NCBI RefSeq assembly: GCF_002156965.1
Contig: NZ_CP021324.1
Span: forward strand, 1,252,681 to 1,316,680
Reading direction: 5' to 3'
DNA length: 64,000 nt
Source of the DNA: Candidatus Nitrosomarinus catalina
Lineage (GTDB): Archaea > Thermoproteota > Nitrososphaeria > Nitrososphaerales > Nitrosopumilaceae
Shown piece by piece: positions 15,397-25,626 of the stretch. Below the pieces are notes generated by a model. It saw only the letters and a program-made list of their open reading frames with translations, ran no database searches and had not been told where the DNA came from. Each line of letters starts with the position of its first letter. The first letter of the stretch is position 1. The position numbers and the translations under genes were made by a program.

Positions 15397-16107
15397 CTAT
15401 TTTACTGTCAGTAATTCTTTGGTCGTTTCAATAAGATCTTCCATAGTTGTTGCTTCTAAAAGCGGTTGAAGTTCATTAGGATCCTTTGCACCAAGTGCTG
15501 CTAGAGAGTAAATATAATCAATAGTTGGGGAATCGCTAGTTAGATAGTATTGTTCTAAAACATGATCTAGGGCATGAGATTCAACAATTTGCGGTAAGGC
15601 CTGATGAATAATTTTCTTTTTCCATAATTCAATTAATGACTTCCATCGTACTAAAGAAATATTTTCATCAATTTCAGGGATCAATTCAACTTCAGCTTGT
15701 ATGTACATTTTTTCTTGAGTACCAATTTCCTCATGAATTTTTGATATTTCTTGATGACCCTCAACTGAAAGTGGATCATAATTATCAGGTTGGGAAAGGA
15801 CAGGTGGAATAATTTTTTTTATTCTAAACGAATTTCTGCCCATTGTTTCAATATGAAGTTGTAATCCATCAAGTTCAACATCCTCACATTTACTAATTTT
15901 GGCAATTGTTCCAACTAATTTTGGAGAATTCCATCCATTAACTGAATTTTGTTCATCAATCAAACAAACACCAAATTGGCCATCACCAAGCATGCAATCA
16001 TCTACAAGTTGTTTGTATCGAGGCTCAAAAATCCTAAGAGGTAGTTCCTGTCTAGGAAACAAAACTAAGTCTAATGGAAAAATTGGAATAATTTTTTTTT
16101 CACTCAT
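15397..16107 (-). CDS. Stand-alone LON substrate-binding domain protein
   Basis: A 236-residue protein matching the N-terminal (LON/PUA-like) domain of Lon protease without the ATPase or protease parts. It opens 'IPIFPLDLVLFPRQELPLRIFEPRY', whose PLDLVLFP and LRIFEPRY motifs (about residues 8-30) define the family, followed by 'DGQFGV' and 'GTIAKI'. The helical C-terminal half is normal for the bacterial and archaeal single-domain forms. The role of such proteins is not settled; binding of unfolded protein or RNA-linked work is proposed. It is not clearly in an operon with its neighbours. Confidence 0.85.
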   Translation of the reverse strand: MSEKKIIPIFPLDLVLFPRQELPLRIFEPRYKQLVDDCMLGDGQFGVCLIDEQNSVNGWNSPKLVGTIAKISKCEDVELDGLQLHIETMGRNSFRIKKIIPPVLSQPDNYDPLSVEGHQEISKIHEEIGTQEKMYIQAEVELIPEIDENISLVRWKSLIELWKKKIIHQALPQIVESHALDHVLEQYYLTSDSPTIDYIYSLAALGAKDPNELQPLLEATTMEDLIETTKELLTVK

Positions 16108-16158
16108 TTAATCATCTTTTTCGGTTTCTAAATATATGGAATACGGAAGGTGAAGAAA

Positions 16159-17088
16159 TTAGAATCCATTTTCATTTAATGTTAGACCTAACAATGTAGC
16201 ACGGGTATATTTTCCATATTCAGCTTGTTGGAAATATTTAGCATTTTTTGTTTTATCAACTTCAGTAGAAATTTCATCAATTCTAGGCAATGGATGTAAA
16301 ATAATTGAATCATCCTTCATTTGATTAACTAAATCTTGTCCAACTACATAACTGCCCTTTACTTTTAGATATTCTTCTTCATCTGGAAACCTTTCTTTTT
16401 GAATTCGTGTTACATACAAAACATCTAGTTCATCAATATGATCCTCAAGTTTAGTAGATTCAGTAAAGTCAATATTCTTTTTAATGTCATAAGTTGAATC
16501 AGATCTAATTCTCAAAGACTCTGGTGAAATTAAGCGAACATCAACATCATAGTTACCTAAACCATACAATAGTGAGTAAACTGTTCTTCCATATTTCAAA
16601 TCTCCAACAATACCAATTTTTAATCCATCAATCTTTTTCTTTTCTTTTTTGATTGTATACAAATCTTGAATTGCTTGAGTAGGATGTTCTTCAGTACCAC
16701 TACCAGCATTAATTACAGGCTTGTCTGAAATCTCTGAAGCAAATCTACTTGAGCCATCCAAAGTATGTCTCAAAACAAGAATATCTGAATAAATAGACAT
16801 TATTTTTACAGTGTCTGCGAGACTTTCACCTTTTTGAGTTGATGAAGATGAAATGTTTGAAATTCCTAAGGAGTTGCCTCCAATTGATGCCATTGCAGAG
16901 TCAAAACTTAGACGTGTTCTAGTACTCGGTTCATAAAACAAATACCCCAAAGTTTTTCCTTTACAAATTTCTCGTCTTTGAGATGAATCTAGTTGAATCA
17001 TCTTATCTGTTGATGTAAAGATTTTTTCTAATTGATCCTTGCTAAAATCCTTAATTGAAATAATGTCCTTGTTGTAGAATTCATTCAT
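16159..17088 (-). CDS. pyrB: Aspartate carbamoyltransferase, catalytic chain
   Basis: A 309-residue protein of normal length. It joins carbamoyl phosphate and L-aspartate in the first committed step of pyrimidine synthesis. Motifs include 'EPSTRTRLSFDSA' (carbamoyl-phosphate loop, about residues 53-65), 'HPTQAIQDL' and 'HPLPRIDEIS' near the end. The regulatory chain gene pyrI is on the opposite strand only 20 bp from its start, so the two subunits of the complex are transcribed divergently. In most bacteria and archaea they form one operon. Confidence 0.95.
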   Translation of the reverse strand: MNEFYNKDIISIKDFSKDQLEKIFTSTDKMIQLDSSQRREICKGKTLGYLFYEPSTRTRLSFDSAMASIGGNSLGISNISSSSTQKGESLADTVKIMSIYSDILVLRHTLDGSSRFASEISDKPVINAGSGTEEHPTQAIQDLYTIKKEKKKIDGLKIGIVGDLKYGRTVYSLLYGLGNYDVDVRLISPESLRIRSDSTYDIKKNIDFTESTKLEDHIDELDVLYVTRIQKERFPDEEEYLKVKGSYVVGQDLVNQMKDDSIILHPLPRIDEISTEVDKTKNAKYFQQAEYGKYTRATLLGLTLNENGF

Positions 17089-17129
17089 TCTTTCAATAAT
17101 ATATACAAGTGACTATACAAAGTATTCTG
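17089..17129. promoter_or_regulatory. Shared divergent promoter of pyrB and pyrI
   Basis: Only 20 bp separate the pyrB ATG (17088) from the pyrI GTG (17109), or 41 bp from the pyrI ATG at 17130. The gap is AT-rich with 'AATAATATATA' near 17096-17106. Promoters for each gene must lie partly inside the other gene's start region, so their expression is probably linked. Confidence 0.5.
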
Positions 17130-17591
17130 ATGGAACAGTCTGAACTAATGGTTCGACGAATCAAAGAAGGCACAGTTATTGATCATATTGATGAAGGGAA
17201 GGGCCTACAGGTTCTCGATGCCCTAAGAATTGATGGTCAGGACGGCAGTTTGATCACTTTAGCCATGAATGTTCCAAGTGGAAAATCAAAGAAAAAGGAC
17301 ATAATCAAAGTAGAAAATAAATTTCTAAAAGATGATGATACAAACAAGATTGCAATAATAGCCTCTAAAGCAACAATCAATATTATAAAAAATTACAAAT
17401 TAATTGAAAAAAGACGAGTTGCACTTCCAAATGAAATTGATAAAATATTTCGTTGTACTAATCCCGATTGCATTACAAACAGTACAGAGCATATCGAATC
17501 AATAATGGATGTGATTGACAAAGATGGTATGGTTCTCAAATGCAGATATTGTGCAAGAATATTAGATGTAAGTAAAATAAAATACAATTAG
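17109..17591 (+). CDS. pyrI: Aspartate carbamoyltransferase, regulatory chain
   Basis: A 160-residue chain from GTG 17109, or 153 residues from ATG 17130; the shorter form is closer to the usual length. The N-terminal nucleotide-binding domain ends near residue 105 with 'NEIDKIFRCTNPDC'. The zinc domain holds four Cys: the CTNPDC pair and the CRYC pair close to the end. This subunit holds catalytic trimers together and binds CTP or ATP as allosteric effectors. Divergence from pyrB is the odd point. Confidence 0.93.
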   Translation: MTIQSILMEQSELMVRRIKEGTVIDHIDEGKGLQVLDALRIDGQDGSLITLAMNVPSGKSKKKDIIKVENKFLKDDDTNKIAIIASKATINIIKNYKLIEKRRVALPNEIDKIFRCTNPDCITNSTEHIESIMDVIDKDGMVLKCRYCARILDVSKIKYN

Positions 17592-17628
17592 AAAATAAAA
17601 TTAAAAATTGAAAAGTTTGTAGTAAGGA

Positions 17629-17934
17629 CTATTGTCCTAAGATGATAAACATCATAACTATACCGTAGATTGCGATTGATTCGACCATACCTACGAAGAT
17701 GAATACTTTTGATTGCAATGCTGGGTTTTCACTGATTACTGCAAGACCTGCTGCACCGACTTGACCTAAGCCGATACCTGCACCAAATGCTGCAAGACCA
17801 AATGCTAAACCTGCACCAAGAATTTTCAATGATCCATCACTTGATGCACCATCTTCTTGTGCATATGCTACACCAGTTGATCCGATAACTGAAATTACTG
17901 CTGCTGCCAAAAGTAACAAGACAATAGTTTTCAT
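17629..17934 (-). CDS. atpK: A-type ATP synthase subunit K (rotor ring)
   Basis: A 101-residue proteolipid. An N-terminal signal-like segment ending 'AYAQ' is followed by two membrane helices: a Gly/Ala-rich first helix ('GAGLAFGLAAFGAGIGLG') and a second with the ion-carrying Glu in 'GMVESIAIYG'. The window's other rotor and head subunits lie just upstream on the same strand. A TATA-like box 25-35 bp before its ATG suggests it is also transcribed on its own. That would suit a subunit needed in about ten copies (inference). Confidence 0.92.
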   Translation of the reverse strand: MKTIVLLLLAAAVISVIGSTGVAYAQEDGASSDGSLKILGAGLAFGLAAFGAGIGLGQVGAAGLAVISENPALQSKVFIFVGMVESIAIYGIVMMFIILGQ

Positions 17935-17958
17935 TGTAAATTGGACTCGATAGATTCC

Positions 17959-17968
17959 TTATTTAAAT
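17959..17968 (-). promoter_or_regulatory. TATA-like box for atpK
   Basis: On the minus strand the sequence TGATTTAAATAAGG lies about 25-35 bp before the atpK ATG, in the short gap after the 43-residue gene. The distance fits an archaeal promoter with a leaderless or very short leader transcript. Confidence 0.45.
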
Positions 17969-17985
17969 CATGATAAGAATTTGAA

Positions 17986-18117
17986 TTAAATTTTGGATAG
18001 TGTTTTCTTTTTAAAACTAGATAGATCATCTTTGATAGATTTTGAAAAATTATCTTTATCCTGATCTAAAGATTTCTTGGAATCTTCAATTAGTTTTTTT
18101 ATTTCTTCTTTAGCCAT
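17986..18117 (-). CDS. Small charged helix protein within the ATP synthase operon (43 aa)
   Basis: A 43-codon frame begins at an ATG overlapping the stop of the subunit D gene (TAATG) and ends at TAA 17988-17986. The product is almost all helix-forming, with alternating Lys, Asp, Ser and Leu ('KEEIKKLIEDSKKSLDQD'), so a short amphipathic or coiled-coil helix is likely. Tight coupling to atpD and position before atpK suggest a part of the ATP synthase, for example a very short peripheral-stalk helix. It is far shorter than known H/G subunits (about 100 residues), so this is a guess. Confidence 0.65.
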   Translation of the reverse strand: MAKEEIKKLIEDSKKSLDQDKDNFSKSIKDDLSSFKKKTLSKI

Positions 18118-18749
18118 TATTTCCTACTCTCCATCTTAGCCTTCACTTTTTTTAACTTTGCGAATTCTTCTCTTTCTCTTTCTTCAAGAGTAGCAAGAAT
18201 AAATCTAATTTTATGTTGATATTGAGGAATAATTACATTTTCTAGTGCATTTAGCAGTTTTTGTGTTTTTTCTAGTGCTTTTGCAAGGCTAAAAATAGAA
18301 TTTTCATATTCTGCAGCTTTACAAATTTTTGGCAATAATTCTTTGATTTGTTTTGCCCCTCTATCAATTGAGGAATTAGTATCTGCAAATCCATAAGGCA
18401 TTGATTTTGTATCTTTTTCAGTTACTGACAATGCAGGAATTTTAACATCAACAACTCTTCTAACATTTACATCAACTTCCATTACAGGAGGAGTAGACTC
18501 TGCAACAGAATCAACAGTATTGGTGCCTAATGCCAGATATGCTTCATTAACAGATTTGTAAATATCTTGTAATGGATCCCAAATTCCCCCTCTAGCTTTT
18601 GAAGCCTCTTCAATCATTTCTTCAATATTTTTTAACAAAACTTTACGTTTATCATCTAAAATACCCTGTACCATTACAGCAACTTGACTTGATTTTTTGT
18701 ATTTGAAAAGTTCAATTTTTGTAGCAGCGACATTTTGTCCAAATGACAT
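18117..18749 (-). CDS. atpD: A-type ATP synthase subunit D (central stalk)
   Basis: A 210-residue protein of normal length. N- and C-terminal long helices form the rotor shaft that turns inside the A3B3 head. The start 'MSFGQNVAATKIELFKYKKS' region and the C-terminal 'RRE'-like helix ('NALENVIIPQYQHKIRFI') match the family. It follows atpB by 4 bp and overlaps the next small gene by one base. Confidence 0.92.
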   Translation of the reverse strand: MSFGQNVAATKIELFKYKKSSQVAVMVQGILDDKRKVLLKNIEEMIEEASKARGGIWDPLQDIYKSVNEAYLALGTNTVDSVAESTPPVMEVDVNVRRVVDVKIPALSVTEKDTKSMPYGFADTNSSIDRGAKQIKELLPKICKAAEYENSIFSLAKALEKTQKLLNALENVIIPQYQHKIRFILATLEEREREEFAKLKKVKAKMESRK

Positions 18750-18753
18750 TTTA

Positions 18754-20139
18754 TTATTCGCCCTGATAATATTTTTCTACGTGCTTATCTTTGATTTTAG
18801 TAATCTCGTTCTTTGGTAATTTTGAAACAATCTTCCACAAGATTGCAAGTGTTTCTTCAATTGTTCTATTTTCATCAGTTGCTTGTGAAAGGAATTCTTT
18901 TTCAAAGACATCACCAACATCCATGTATTTCAAATCAATTTCAGTTAATCCTGCTTTACCTACAATTCCTGCTAATGCTCTAACTTCTTGTGCTCTTGAA
19001 TAAGCGTCATAAACTTGGTTAGCAACTTCAGCATGATCATCTCTTGTACTTCCTTCACCAATTCCGTCTTTCATTAATCTACTAAGACTCATCAAAATAT
19101 TGATTGGTGGATATACGCCTTGTCTGAATAAATCTCTACCAACTACTACTTGACCTTCTGTAATGTAACCAGTAAGATCAGGAATTGGGTGAGTAATATC
19201 ATCAGATGGCATTGATAAAATTGGAACTTGTGTTACACTTCCTTTTTTACCATTTAGTTTACCGGCTCTTTCATAAAGAGTTGAAAGGTCAGTGTAAAGA
19301 TAACCAGGATATCCTTTTCTTCCAGGAACTTCCTCTCTTGCTGCACTAATTTCTCTTAATGCTTCTGCATAGTTTGTCATATCTGTAAGAATAACTAAAA
19401 CGTGCATTCCCAATTCAAATGCCAAATACTCTGCAACAGTTAATGCTACACGAGGAGTGATAATTCTTTCAATTGCAGGATCATCTGCTGTATTCAAAAA
19501 TAGAACACTTCTTTTTAGTGCACCAGATTCTTCAAGACTTTTTCTAAAGTATTCTGCTTCACTGTATTGCACACCAATTGCTGCAAAGACTACAGCAAAA
19601 TCATCATCAGTACCAACTACTGATGCTTGTCTTGCAATTTGTGCTGCTAGTAAGTTGTGTGACATACCAGAACCTGAAAAGATTGGAAGTTTTTGTCCCC
19701 TTACAAGAGTAATTAATCCATCAATTACAGATACACCAGTTTGAATGAAATCTTTAGGATATTCACGTTGTTCTGGATTCATTGGTTCACCGTTAATATC
19801 AATAAATTTATCAGCAATTGGATCAGGTAATCCATCTTTTGGTCTTCCTAATCCATCAAAGACTCTACCAAGCACTTCTTTAGATACTGGCATTTCCATA
19901 ACTTTACCAACAAATTTTGCATTGGTTCCAGAAATAGATAATCCAGTAGTTCCTTCAAAGACTTGGACGATTGCTTTTCCGTTTCCAACTTCAAGAACTT
20001 TACCTAGTCTTCTTTCACCATCATTAGTTTCAACTTCTACAAGTTCGTCAAATGCTGCATTTTCTACATCATCAACAACTACGAGAGGTCCTTTAATTTC
20101 AGCAATTTTGCTGTATTGAACTCCGCCTTCGGTGGTCAA
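18754..20139 (-). CDS. atpB: A-type ATP synthase subunit B
   Basis: A 461-residue, non-catalytic but nucleotide-binding head subunit. It lacks a true Walker A, having '[15 protein letters not shown]' in its place as usual for B subunits. It carries '[18 protein letters not shown]' and '[16 protein letters not shown]', both family hallmarks. The start overlaps the end of atpA by 4 bases. Confidence 0.95.
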   Translation of the reverse strand: MTTEGGVQYSKIAEIKGPLVVVDDVENAAFDELVEVETNDGERRLGKVLEVGNGKAIVQVFEGTTGLSISGTNAKFVGKVMEMPVSKEVLGRVFDGLGRPKDGLPDPIADKFIDINGEPMNPEQREYPKDFIQTGVSVIDGLITLVRGQKLPIFSGSGMSHNLLAAQIARQASVVGTDDDFAVVFAAIGVQYSEAEYFRKSLEESGALKRSVLFLNTADDPAIERIITPRVALTVAEYLAFELGMHVLVILTDMTNYAEALREISAAREEVPGRKGYPGYLYTDLSTLYERAGKLNGKKGSVTQVPILSMPSDDITHPIPDLTGYITEGQVVVGRDLFRQGVYPPINILMSLSRLMKDGIGEGSTRDDHAEVANQVYDAYSRAQEVRALAGIVGKAGLTEIDLKYMDVGDVFEKEFLSQATDENRTIEETLAILWKIVSKLPKNEITKIKDKHVEKYYQGE

Positions 20140-21914
20140 TTTGTTACTTTCACTCCTGAAATATTTTTGAATTGTTCTTTCATATCGTTTTCTAGTTGAT
20201 CAAGTTTTGGCATCTCATCATCTTTGATATCCATTCTTGCTTTAAGCAATGATGTGACAACAGGTAATTCACGAATTGAAGCAAGTGATGCTCCTTCTTT
20301 AAGAGATTGTTGACCTTGTTTGTAGAAATCAACAACTAATTTCAATAATTTGAATTGTTTCTCTGGACTACAGTATGTATCAACATCATCAAATGAGTTT
20401 TGTTGAAGGAGACCAATCTTTACCATTCTTGCAATTTCTAAGATGAGTTTTTCCTCATCAGGTAATGCATCTGGACCTAAGAGTTTTACAATTTCTTTTA
20501 GAGTATCTTCTCTTTGTAAAATTCCATAAGCTTCATTTCTAATTCCAAACCAATCTTCACTGATATTTTCACCCCACCATTTTGCAATATCGCCAAGATA
20601 ACCAGAGTAACTGTTCATCCAGTTAATTGATGGATAGTGTCTAGAGTAAGCAAGTTTTGCATCTAATGCCCAGAAAGTTTTGATAAATCTCATTGTATGT
20701 GTTGTAACTGGTTCTGTAAAGTCACCACCAGATGGTGAAACAGCACCAATCAAAGTTACAGAACCATCACGGTCTGGACTTCCAGCTGCTCTAACACGAC
20801 CTGCTCTTTCATAAAATTCTGCTAATCTAGATGCAAGATAAGATGGATAACCTTCTTCTGCTGGCATTTCTTCTAATCTACCACTCATTTCTCTTAGTGC
20901 TTCAGCCCATCTACTTGTTGAATCTGCTACAAGAACTACGTCTTTACCCATATCTCTGTAATATTCTGCAATTGTAACTCCGGTGTAGATACTTGCTTCT
21001 CTTGCTGCTACTGGCATGTTACTAGTATTTGCAACAAGGACAGTTCTATCCATTAGAGGTTTTCCACTTCGTGGATCTTTAAGATGTGGGAATTCAACTA
21101 ATACTTCAGTCATTTCATTTCCTCTTTCTCCACATCCAATGTAAACAACAACTTGTGAGTTAGCCCATTTTGCAATTTGGTGTAATGTGACAGTTTTTCC
21201 AGTTCCAAATGCTCCAGGAATTGAACCAGTTCCTCCTTTAGCAATTGGGAAGAATGTATCAATTACACGTTGTCCAGTAAGTAATGGAACTGTTGCGTCA
21301 TATCTTGTGTTATATGGACGTGGTTTTCGTACAGGCCATTTATGATACATTTTGAGTGGAACGTTTTGACCGTCTTTTTCAACAGTTGCTAATTCAGTTT
21401 CTAAATTATAATCTCCTTCAGATACGAGATTTGAAATTTTTCCGCCAGGGTGGTTTGGTGGAACCATAATAGAGTGTTCAATAAGATCAGTTTCTTGAAC
21501 AGTTCCAATTACATTACCTGGTAAAACTTCATCGCCATTACTTGCAGTTGGAACAAAGTGGTATGTCTTCTCCATATCAACAGGAGTTGTGGTAATACCT
21601 CTACCAATGAATGATCCAGATGCTTTTGATAATTCTTTTAGTGGTCTTTGAATTCCGTCATAAAGTTGTCCAATAATTCCTGGACCTAATAATACACTAA
21701 GTGGGTTTCCGGTTCCAATTACTGGTTCACCTGGTTTTAATCCACTAGTTGATTCATAAACTTGAATAAATGCTACATCTCCAGTTAGTCTAATTACTTC
21801 ACCGACTAATTTTGAATCTCCAACTGTGACAGTTTCATACATTTTGGCATCAGCCATTCCATCAGCTCTAACTGCTGGACCGCTTACCCATACAATTCTG
21901 CCTTGTGCTGTCAT
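20136..21914 (-). CDS. atpA: A-type ATP synthase subunit A (catalytic)
   Basis: A 592-residue catalytic subunit. The P-loop reads 'GAFGTGKT' (about residues 234-241), where many archaeal A subunits have GPFGSGKT, so the usual Pro is Ala. '[11 protein letters not shown]' supplies the catalytic Glu and '[17 protein letters not shown]' is the Walker B region. The non-homologous insert typical of A-type (about 115-190) is present, and there is no intein. It makes ATP at the A/B interface using the proton or sodium gradient. It begins one base after atpE. Confidence 0.96.
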   Translation of the reverse strand: MTAQGRIVWVSGPAVRADGMADAKMYETVTVGDSKLVGEVIRLTGDVAFIQVYESTSGLKPGEPVIGTGNPLSVLLGPGIIGQLYDGIQRPLKELSKASGSFIGRGITTTPVDMEKTYHFVPTASNGDEVLPGNVIGTVQETDLIEHSIMVPPNHPGGKISNLVSEGDYNLETELATVEKDGQNVPLKMYHKWPVRKPRPYNTRYDATVPLLTGQRVIDTFFPIAKGGTGSIPGAFGTGKTVTLHQIAKWANSQVVVYIGCGERGNEMTEVLVEFPHLKDPRSGKPLMDRTVLVANTSNMPVAAREASIYTGVTIAEYYRDMGKDVVLVADSTSRWAEALREMSGRLEEMPAEEGYPSYLASRLAEFYERAGRVRAAGSPDRDGSVTLIGAVSPSGGDFTEPVTTHTMRFIKTFWALDAKLAYSRHYPSINWMNSYSGYLGDIAKWWGENISEDWFGIRNEAYGILQREDTLKEIVKLLGPDALPDEEKLILEIARMVKIGLLQQNSFDDVDTYCSPEKQFKLLKLVVDFYKQGQQSLKEGASLASIRELPVVTSLLKARMDIKDDEMPKLDQLENDMKEQFKNISGVKVTN

Positions 21915-21915
21915 C

Positions 21916-22530
21916 TTATTCTTTTACCCCGAATTTTGTTGCAATTTCTTTCCTAATTAAAGGCTTTAATCGATCGATCTTTGCGTCAATAGTATTATCG
22001 AATTTCATAGCTCCATCTTTAGATTGGATTTTAACACCACCAATGCATTCAATTGTTTCTGATGATAATTCAGAACCAGCAAAACTACCCAAAGTTGATT
22101 GAACTACATCACGATCTTTAGAGTTTGTAAATACTGTAACTTCAGATGTTCCTAAGACTTTGGTGGATTCATCTAATAATGATTTAATGAGATTTGCATA
22201 ATCGCCACTGCGATCAGAATTTGAAATTTCTTCTACTGCTTTTGTGAAAACTCTAGAAACAGCGTCTTCAACGGCTAAAAGTTGTTTATTTCTGGCGTCA
22301 ATGTCAGAACTTCCAACTATTTGTTTTTCTAGTTTGTCTGCCTCTTTTCGTCCATCTGCAACAATTTTGTCATATTCATCCTCTAATTTAGTCACAGAAT
22401 TGTCAAGAGTTTGATGAGAATCGCTAAGTGCTCCATCTAAATTGGACAATACATCCTGTTCAGTCTGATCGAGAATTTTGTCAATCGTCTTTTCAAGAGA
22501 AGAATTTGCCAATATCACGCGTTTACTCAT
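21916..22530 (-). CDS. atpE: A-type ATP synthase subunit E (peripheral stalk)
   Basis: A 204-residue protein with a long N-terminal helix (about 1-100, heptad-like and rich in Asp/Glu/Lys) and a globular C-terminal domain ending '[13 protein letters not shown]'. It is the first gene of the minus-strand cluster E-A-B-D-(43 aa)-K. The subunit I gene starts 76 bp away on the other strand, so this gap carries both promoters. Genes for subunits F and H are not visible in the window. Confidence 0.88.
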   Translation of the reverse strand: MSKRVILANSSLEKTIDKILDQTEQDVLSNLDGALSDSHQTLDNSVTKLEDEYDKIVADGRKEADKLEKQIVGSSDIDARNKQLLAVEDAVSRVFTKAVEEISNSDRSGDYANLIKSLLDESTKVLGTSEVTVFTNSKDRDVVQSTLGSFAGSELSSETIECIGGVKIQSKDGAMKFDNTIDAKIDRLKPLIRKEIATKFGVKE

Positions 22531-22606
22531 AATAGATTTTAATGTTTGGAAAAGAAAATTCTGTTGAGAAAGATATTAAAAACTAAGAAATTTTCAGAGG
22601 ATTAAC

Positions 22607-24706
22607 TTGGCAATAGCTGATCTGAAACTCGGAAGTATAATTTTACCAAGATCTGAGTCGCCAAAAGCCATTTCTAGATTAACTGAATTTGAATGGTTTC
22701 ACAAAATTGATACTGATAATGATACAGTAACTCCAGAAATTGATGATTTATTGTTAGAGGCCCAAAAAACATATCAATCCATTGACGATGTAATCAAAGG
22801 CCTAGGAGTTCCACCTATGGTAGGAATTCTTGAGATTATGTTCAAAGGAACAATGATCAAAAAGAAAGACTATGAAGTTGGTGAAATTGAAGACATGGTA
22901 AATGACTTGATTAAAAGAACACCATCAATAATTGATGAACCTGCCAAACTTTTAGAAGAGCAAGCAGATACAAAACGCTCACTTGAAGAATATACATCAC
23001 TTAAAGAAACATTAGAAGTTGCAAAGAAGCTAAACATTGATCTTTCAGGATTTGGATTAATGAAATATTTTTACACAAATCTATTTGTTGTTGATTCAAA
23101 AGATTATGAGGAAATCAGCAGAGCATTAGAGGGTATTACATTTTACAAATATGATTTAGCACTTAAAGAAAAATCTGCAATTTTAGTAATTGCCAGTGTT
23201 GAGGATTCTGATAAAGCACTCAAAGTACTCAGAGGTTTTAATGCAAATCCATTTTCCATTCCTGAAGGAATTCCTCAAGTTCCATCTGAAGCATATTCAA
23301 TGGCTGAGGCTAAAATTAAAGAATTAACTGCAAAGCAATCAACACTTTCAAAACAAGTTGCAAAAATTACAAAGAAAATTAGACGTGATATTTTAGCAAT
23401 TCATGAGGAGGCTCAAGTTGCAAAAGATGTACTTGAAACATTAAGGAAACCAGGTGGAACCAAAAACTTTGCAGTAATTCAAGGATTCATTCCAGTAAAG
23501 ATGGAAGAGAAATTTAAGAATGCAACAAAACAATGGATGTCTGTATCTGAAGACATTACAGATCCTAAATTAAAAGAACAAGTTCCAACTCTATTTGATA
23601 ACAAGAAATTTGTTAGAACATTTGAAGTAATTACAGAAAGTCAGGGAATTCCAAGAAAAGGAGAAGCTGACCCAACACCTATGATTGCTTTGATGTGGCC
23701 AATTTTCTACGGATTAATGTTTGCAGATGTGGGTCACGGATTATTGTTAATGGGAATGGGATTATTATTCAAATTCAAAGGACAAGGTAATCTTTCAAGA
23801 TGGGGAATGCTAATTGCAATCTCTGGAGCATCAGCAGCTATTGCAGGTGTTGGAGCTGGTGAAGCGTTTGGGTTCCACCTAGATCATATGGGACCATTAG
23901 AAGGATTGTTAGAAAAAGGAGGAGCTTTACATTCAGTAAGTTGGCTTGTAGGAATTATCAGTGTTGCAGAATTAACATTTGATCAAGTAATCAATATTCT
24001 AAAAGTATCATTATTCATCGGAATTGTACATTTAGTTTGGGCAATGGTTCTACATGTTAAGAGATTAGCTCAAGAAGGTAAAAAATTCGTAATGTACATG
24101 GAAGCAATTCCAAACATCACACTATACGGCGGAATTGTAGTAATTATGATGTGTGCAATTGGTGCAAACTATGATGTAATGAACATGTATTCTAAAGTGC
24201 ATACAGAAGCAGTTCCTTGGGTAACAGTATTCTTAGGAGATTGGGCTCAAGTTTGGATTATCTCAAGAATTGCAGTAATTATCGTACTTGTATCAATGAC
24301 AATGATGATGATTGGAGGAATTATGCATGCAAAGAAACATCCTGAAGATGGAGGTTCTGCAGCAAATGTCGTAATGGAAGTTTTCCTAGGAAAAACAGTA
24401 GAAGCGTTAGCTCACACAATCAGTTATGCCAGACTTGGAATTATGTTACTTGTGCATGCTGCGTTATTGATGACAGTTAACAATGCATTTAATTCTCTAG
24501 GAGGAATGGAATCAGGTGCAGCAATGGCAATGATCATTGGAGGAAACTTGGGAATTATGATGATTGAAGGATTAATTGTATACATCCAGTCACTCAGATT
24601 GCACTTGTATGAATTCTTTACAAAATGGTACAATGGTGGTTCACAACCATTTAGACAAATTAGACCAGAACTAATTTACAACCAATTCATCTGGAAGAAA
24701 AAATAA
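22607..24706 (+). CDS. atpI: A-type ATP synthase subunit I (membrane stator)
   Basis: A 699-residue subunit with a TTG start. The soluble N-terminal half (1-345) has coiled-coil arms; the C-terminal half has about eight membrane helices starting with 'PTPMIALMWPIFYGLMFADVG' near residue 360. The essential Arg lies in the region 'ALAHTISYARLGIMLL'. It forms the ion half-channels against the K ring. It is divergent from atpE, not in line with the other subunits. Confidence 0.94.
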   Translation: MAIADLKLGSIILPRSESPKAISRLTEFEWFHKIDTDNDTVTPEIDDLLLEAQKTYQSIDDVIKGLGVPPMVGILEIMFKGTMIKKKDYEVGEIEDMVNDLIKRTPSIIDEPAKLLEEQADTKRSLEEYTSLKETLEVAKKLNIDLSGFGLMKYFYTNLFVVDSKDYEEISRALEGITFYKYDLALKEKSAILVIASVEDSDKALKVLRGFNANPFSIPEGIPQVPSEAYSMAEAKIKELTAKQSTLSKQVAKITKKIRRDILAIHEEAQVAKDVLETLRKPGGTKNFAVIQGFIPVKMEEKFKNATKQWMSVSEDITDPKLKEQVPTLFDNKKFVRTFEVITESQGIPRKGEADPTPMIALMWPIFYGLMFADVGHGLLLMGMGLLFKFKGQGNLSRWGMLIAISGASAAIAGVGAGEAFGFHLDHMGPLEGLLEKGGALHSVSWLVGIISVAELTFDQVINILKVSLFIGIVHLVWAMVLHVKRLAQEGKKFVMYMEAIPNITLYGGIVVIMMCAIGANYDVMNMYSKVHTEAVPWVTVFLGDWAQVWIISRIAVIIVLVSMTMMMIGGIMHAKKHPEDGGSAANVVMEVFLGKTVEALAHTISYARLGIMLLVHAALLMTVNNAFNSLGGMESGAAMAMIIGGNLGIMMIEGLIVYIQSLRLHLYEFFTKWYNGGSQPFRQIRPELIYNQFIWKKK

Positions 24707-24729
24707 ATTTTTAAAATTAATTTCAGAAC

Positions 24730-25506
24730 TTATTCTTCTACAGCAAGATCCATATTATTTCCCCATTCACCCCAAGATCCCAAATAGACTTTGACATTTT
24801 GAAATCCAAGTTTTTTTAAAACTAAAAAAGAATTGGCAGCTCTATACGCACCTTGGCAATAAGTAACAATTTCAGAATCTTTTGGAAAGTCATACATTTG
24901 AGATAATTCATCGTCATTTTTGAAAGTACCATCTTCAGAGATATTTTGATTCCAATCAATATTGATGGATCTAGGAACATGACCAGTTTGAGCAGCTCTG
25001 ACTATACTTCCATCATATTCACCAGTAGAACGAGCATCAATTATTTTCAAATTGTCAAGATTGTCTCTAATATGTTCAAATCCAGTAATAATATCGGGAT
25101 TGATTTTTCCTAAGAAATTTGATGGTTTGAAATTATTTGCTTTTGTTTCAATGGACAAGTTTTCTTTTTTCCATTTTGTAATTCCTCCATCTAGCATAGA
25201 GACATTTTGATGTGAAAAATACATCAACATCCATACACCTCTTGCTGCAAGCATTCCAGAGACAGAATCATAAAAGATAACTTTTTTTTCAGAAGTAACG
25301 CCAAGAAATGAAAATAGTTTTCTTGCTTGATCATTAAAATTCTCAATTCCCTTTTTTGTTGTATCAATCCAATGAAATGCAAACAAGTCCAAATGAACTG
25401 CTCCTGGAATATGACCTTCAGAATATTCTTTGAAAGAGCGGGTGTCAGCAATAACAACATCAGGGTTATCTAAAATTGAATTTAATTCAGATGTGGAAAT
25501 CAACAT
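24730..25506 (-). CDS. Two-domain rhodanese-type sulfurtransferase
   Basis: A 258-residue protein with two rhodanese domains. The first (1-120, with 'DTRSFKEYSEGHIPGAVHLD') has Ser/Gly instead of Cys at the active loop ('YDSVSGMLAARG') and is probably structural. The second (130-255) holds the active loop 'YCQGAYRA' with Cys around residue 217. This is the 3-mercaptopyruvate or thiosulfate sulfurtransferase layout, moving sulfane sulfur to an acceptor. The physiological donor cannot be told from sequence. It is convergent with atpI. Confidence 0.9.
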   Translation of the reverse strand: MLISTSELNSILDNPDVVIADTRSFKEYSEGHIPGAVHLDLFAFHWIDTTKKGIENFNDQARKLFSFLGVTSEKKVIFYDSVSGMLAARGVWMLMYFSHQNVSMLDGGITKWKKENLSIETKANNFKPSNFLGKINPDIITGFEHIRDNLDNLKIIDARSTGEYDGSIVRAAQTGHVPRSINIDWNQNISEDGTFKNDDELSQMYDFPKDSEIVTYCQGAYRAANSFLVLKKLGFQNVKVYLGSWGEWGNNMDLAVEE

Positions 25507-25626
25507 AAATTTGATTAAATATTGAAATGTAAATTCATTTGGTTTTGTTCATGAAAATTTTAGGAAAATCCATTACACACAGTGTAAGGGACAATTAAAT
25601 AAAAAGAAGAAAAAAGGGTGTTTTTT

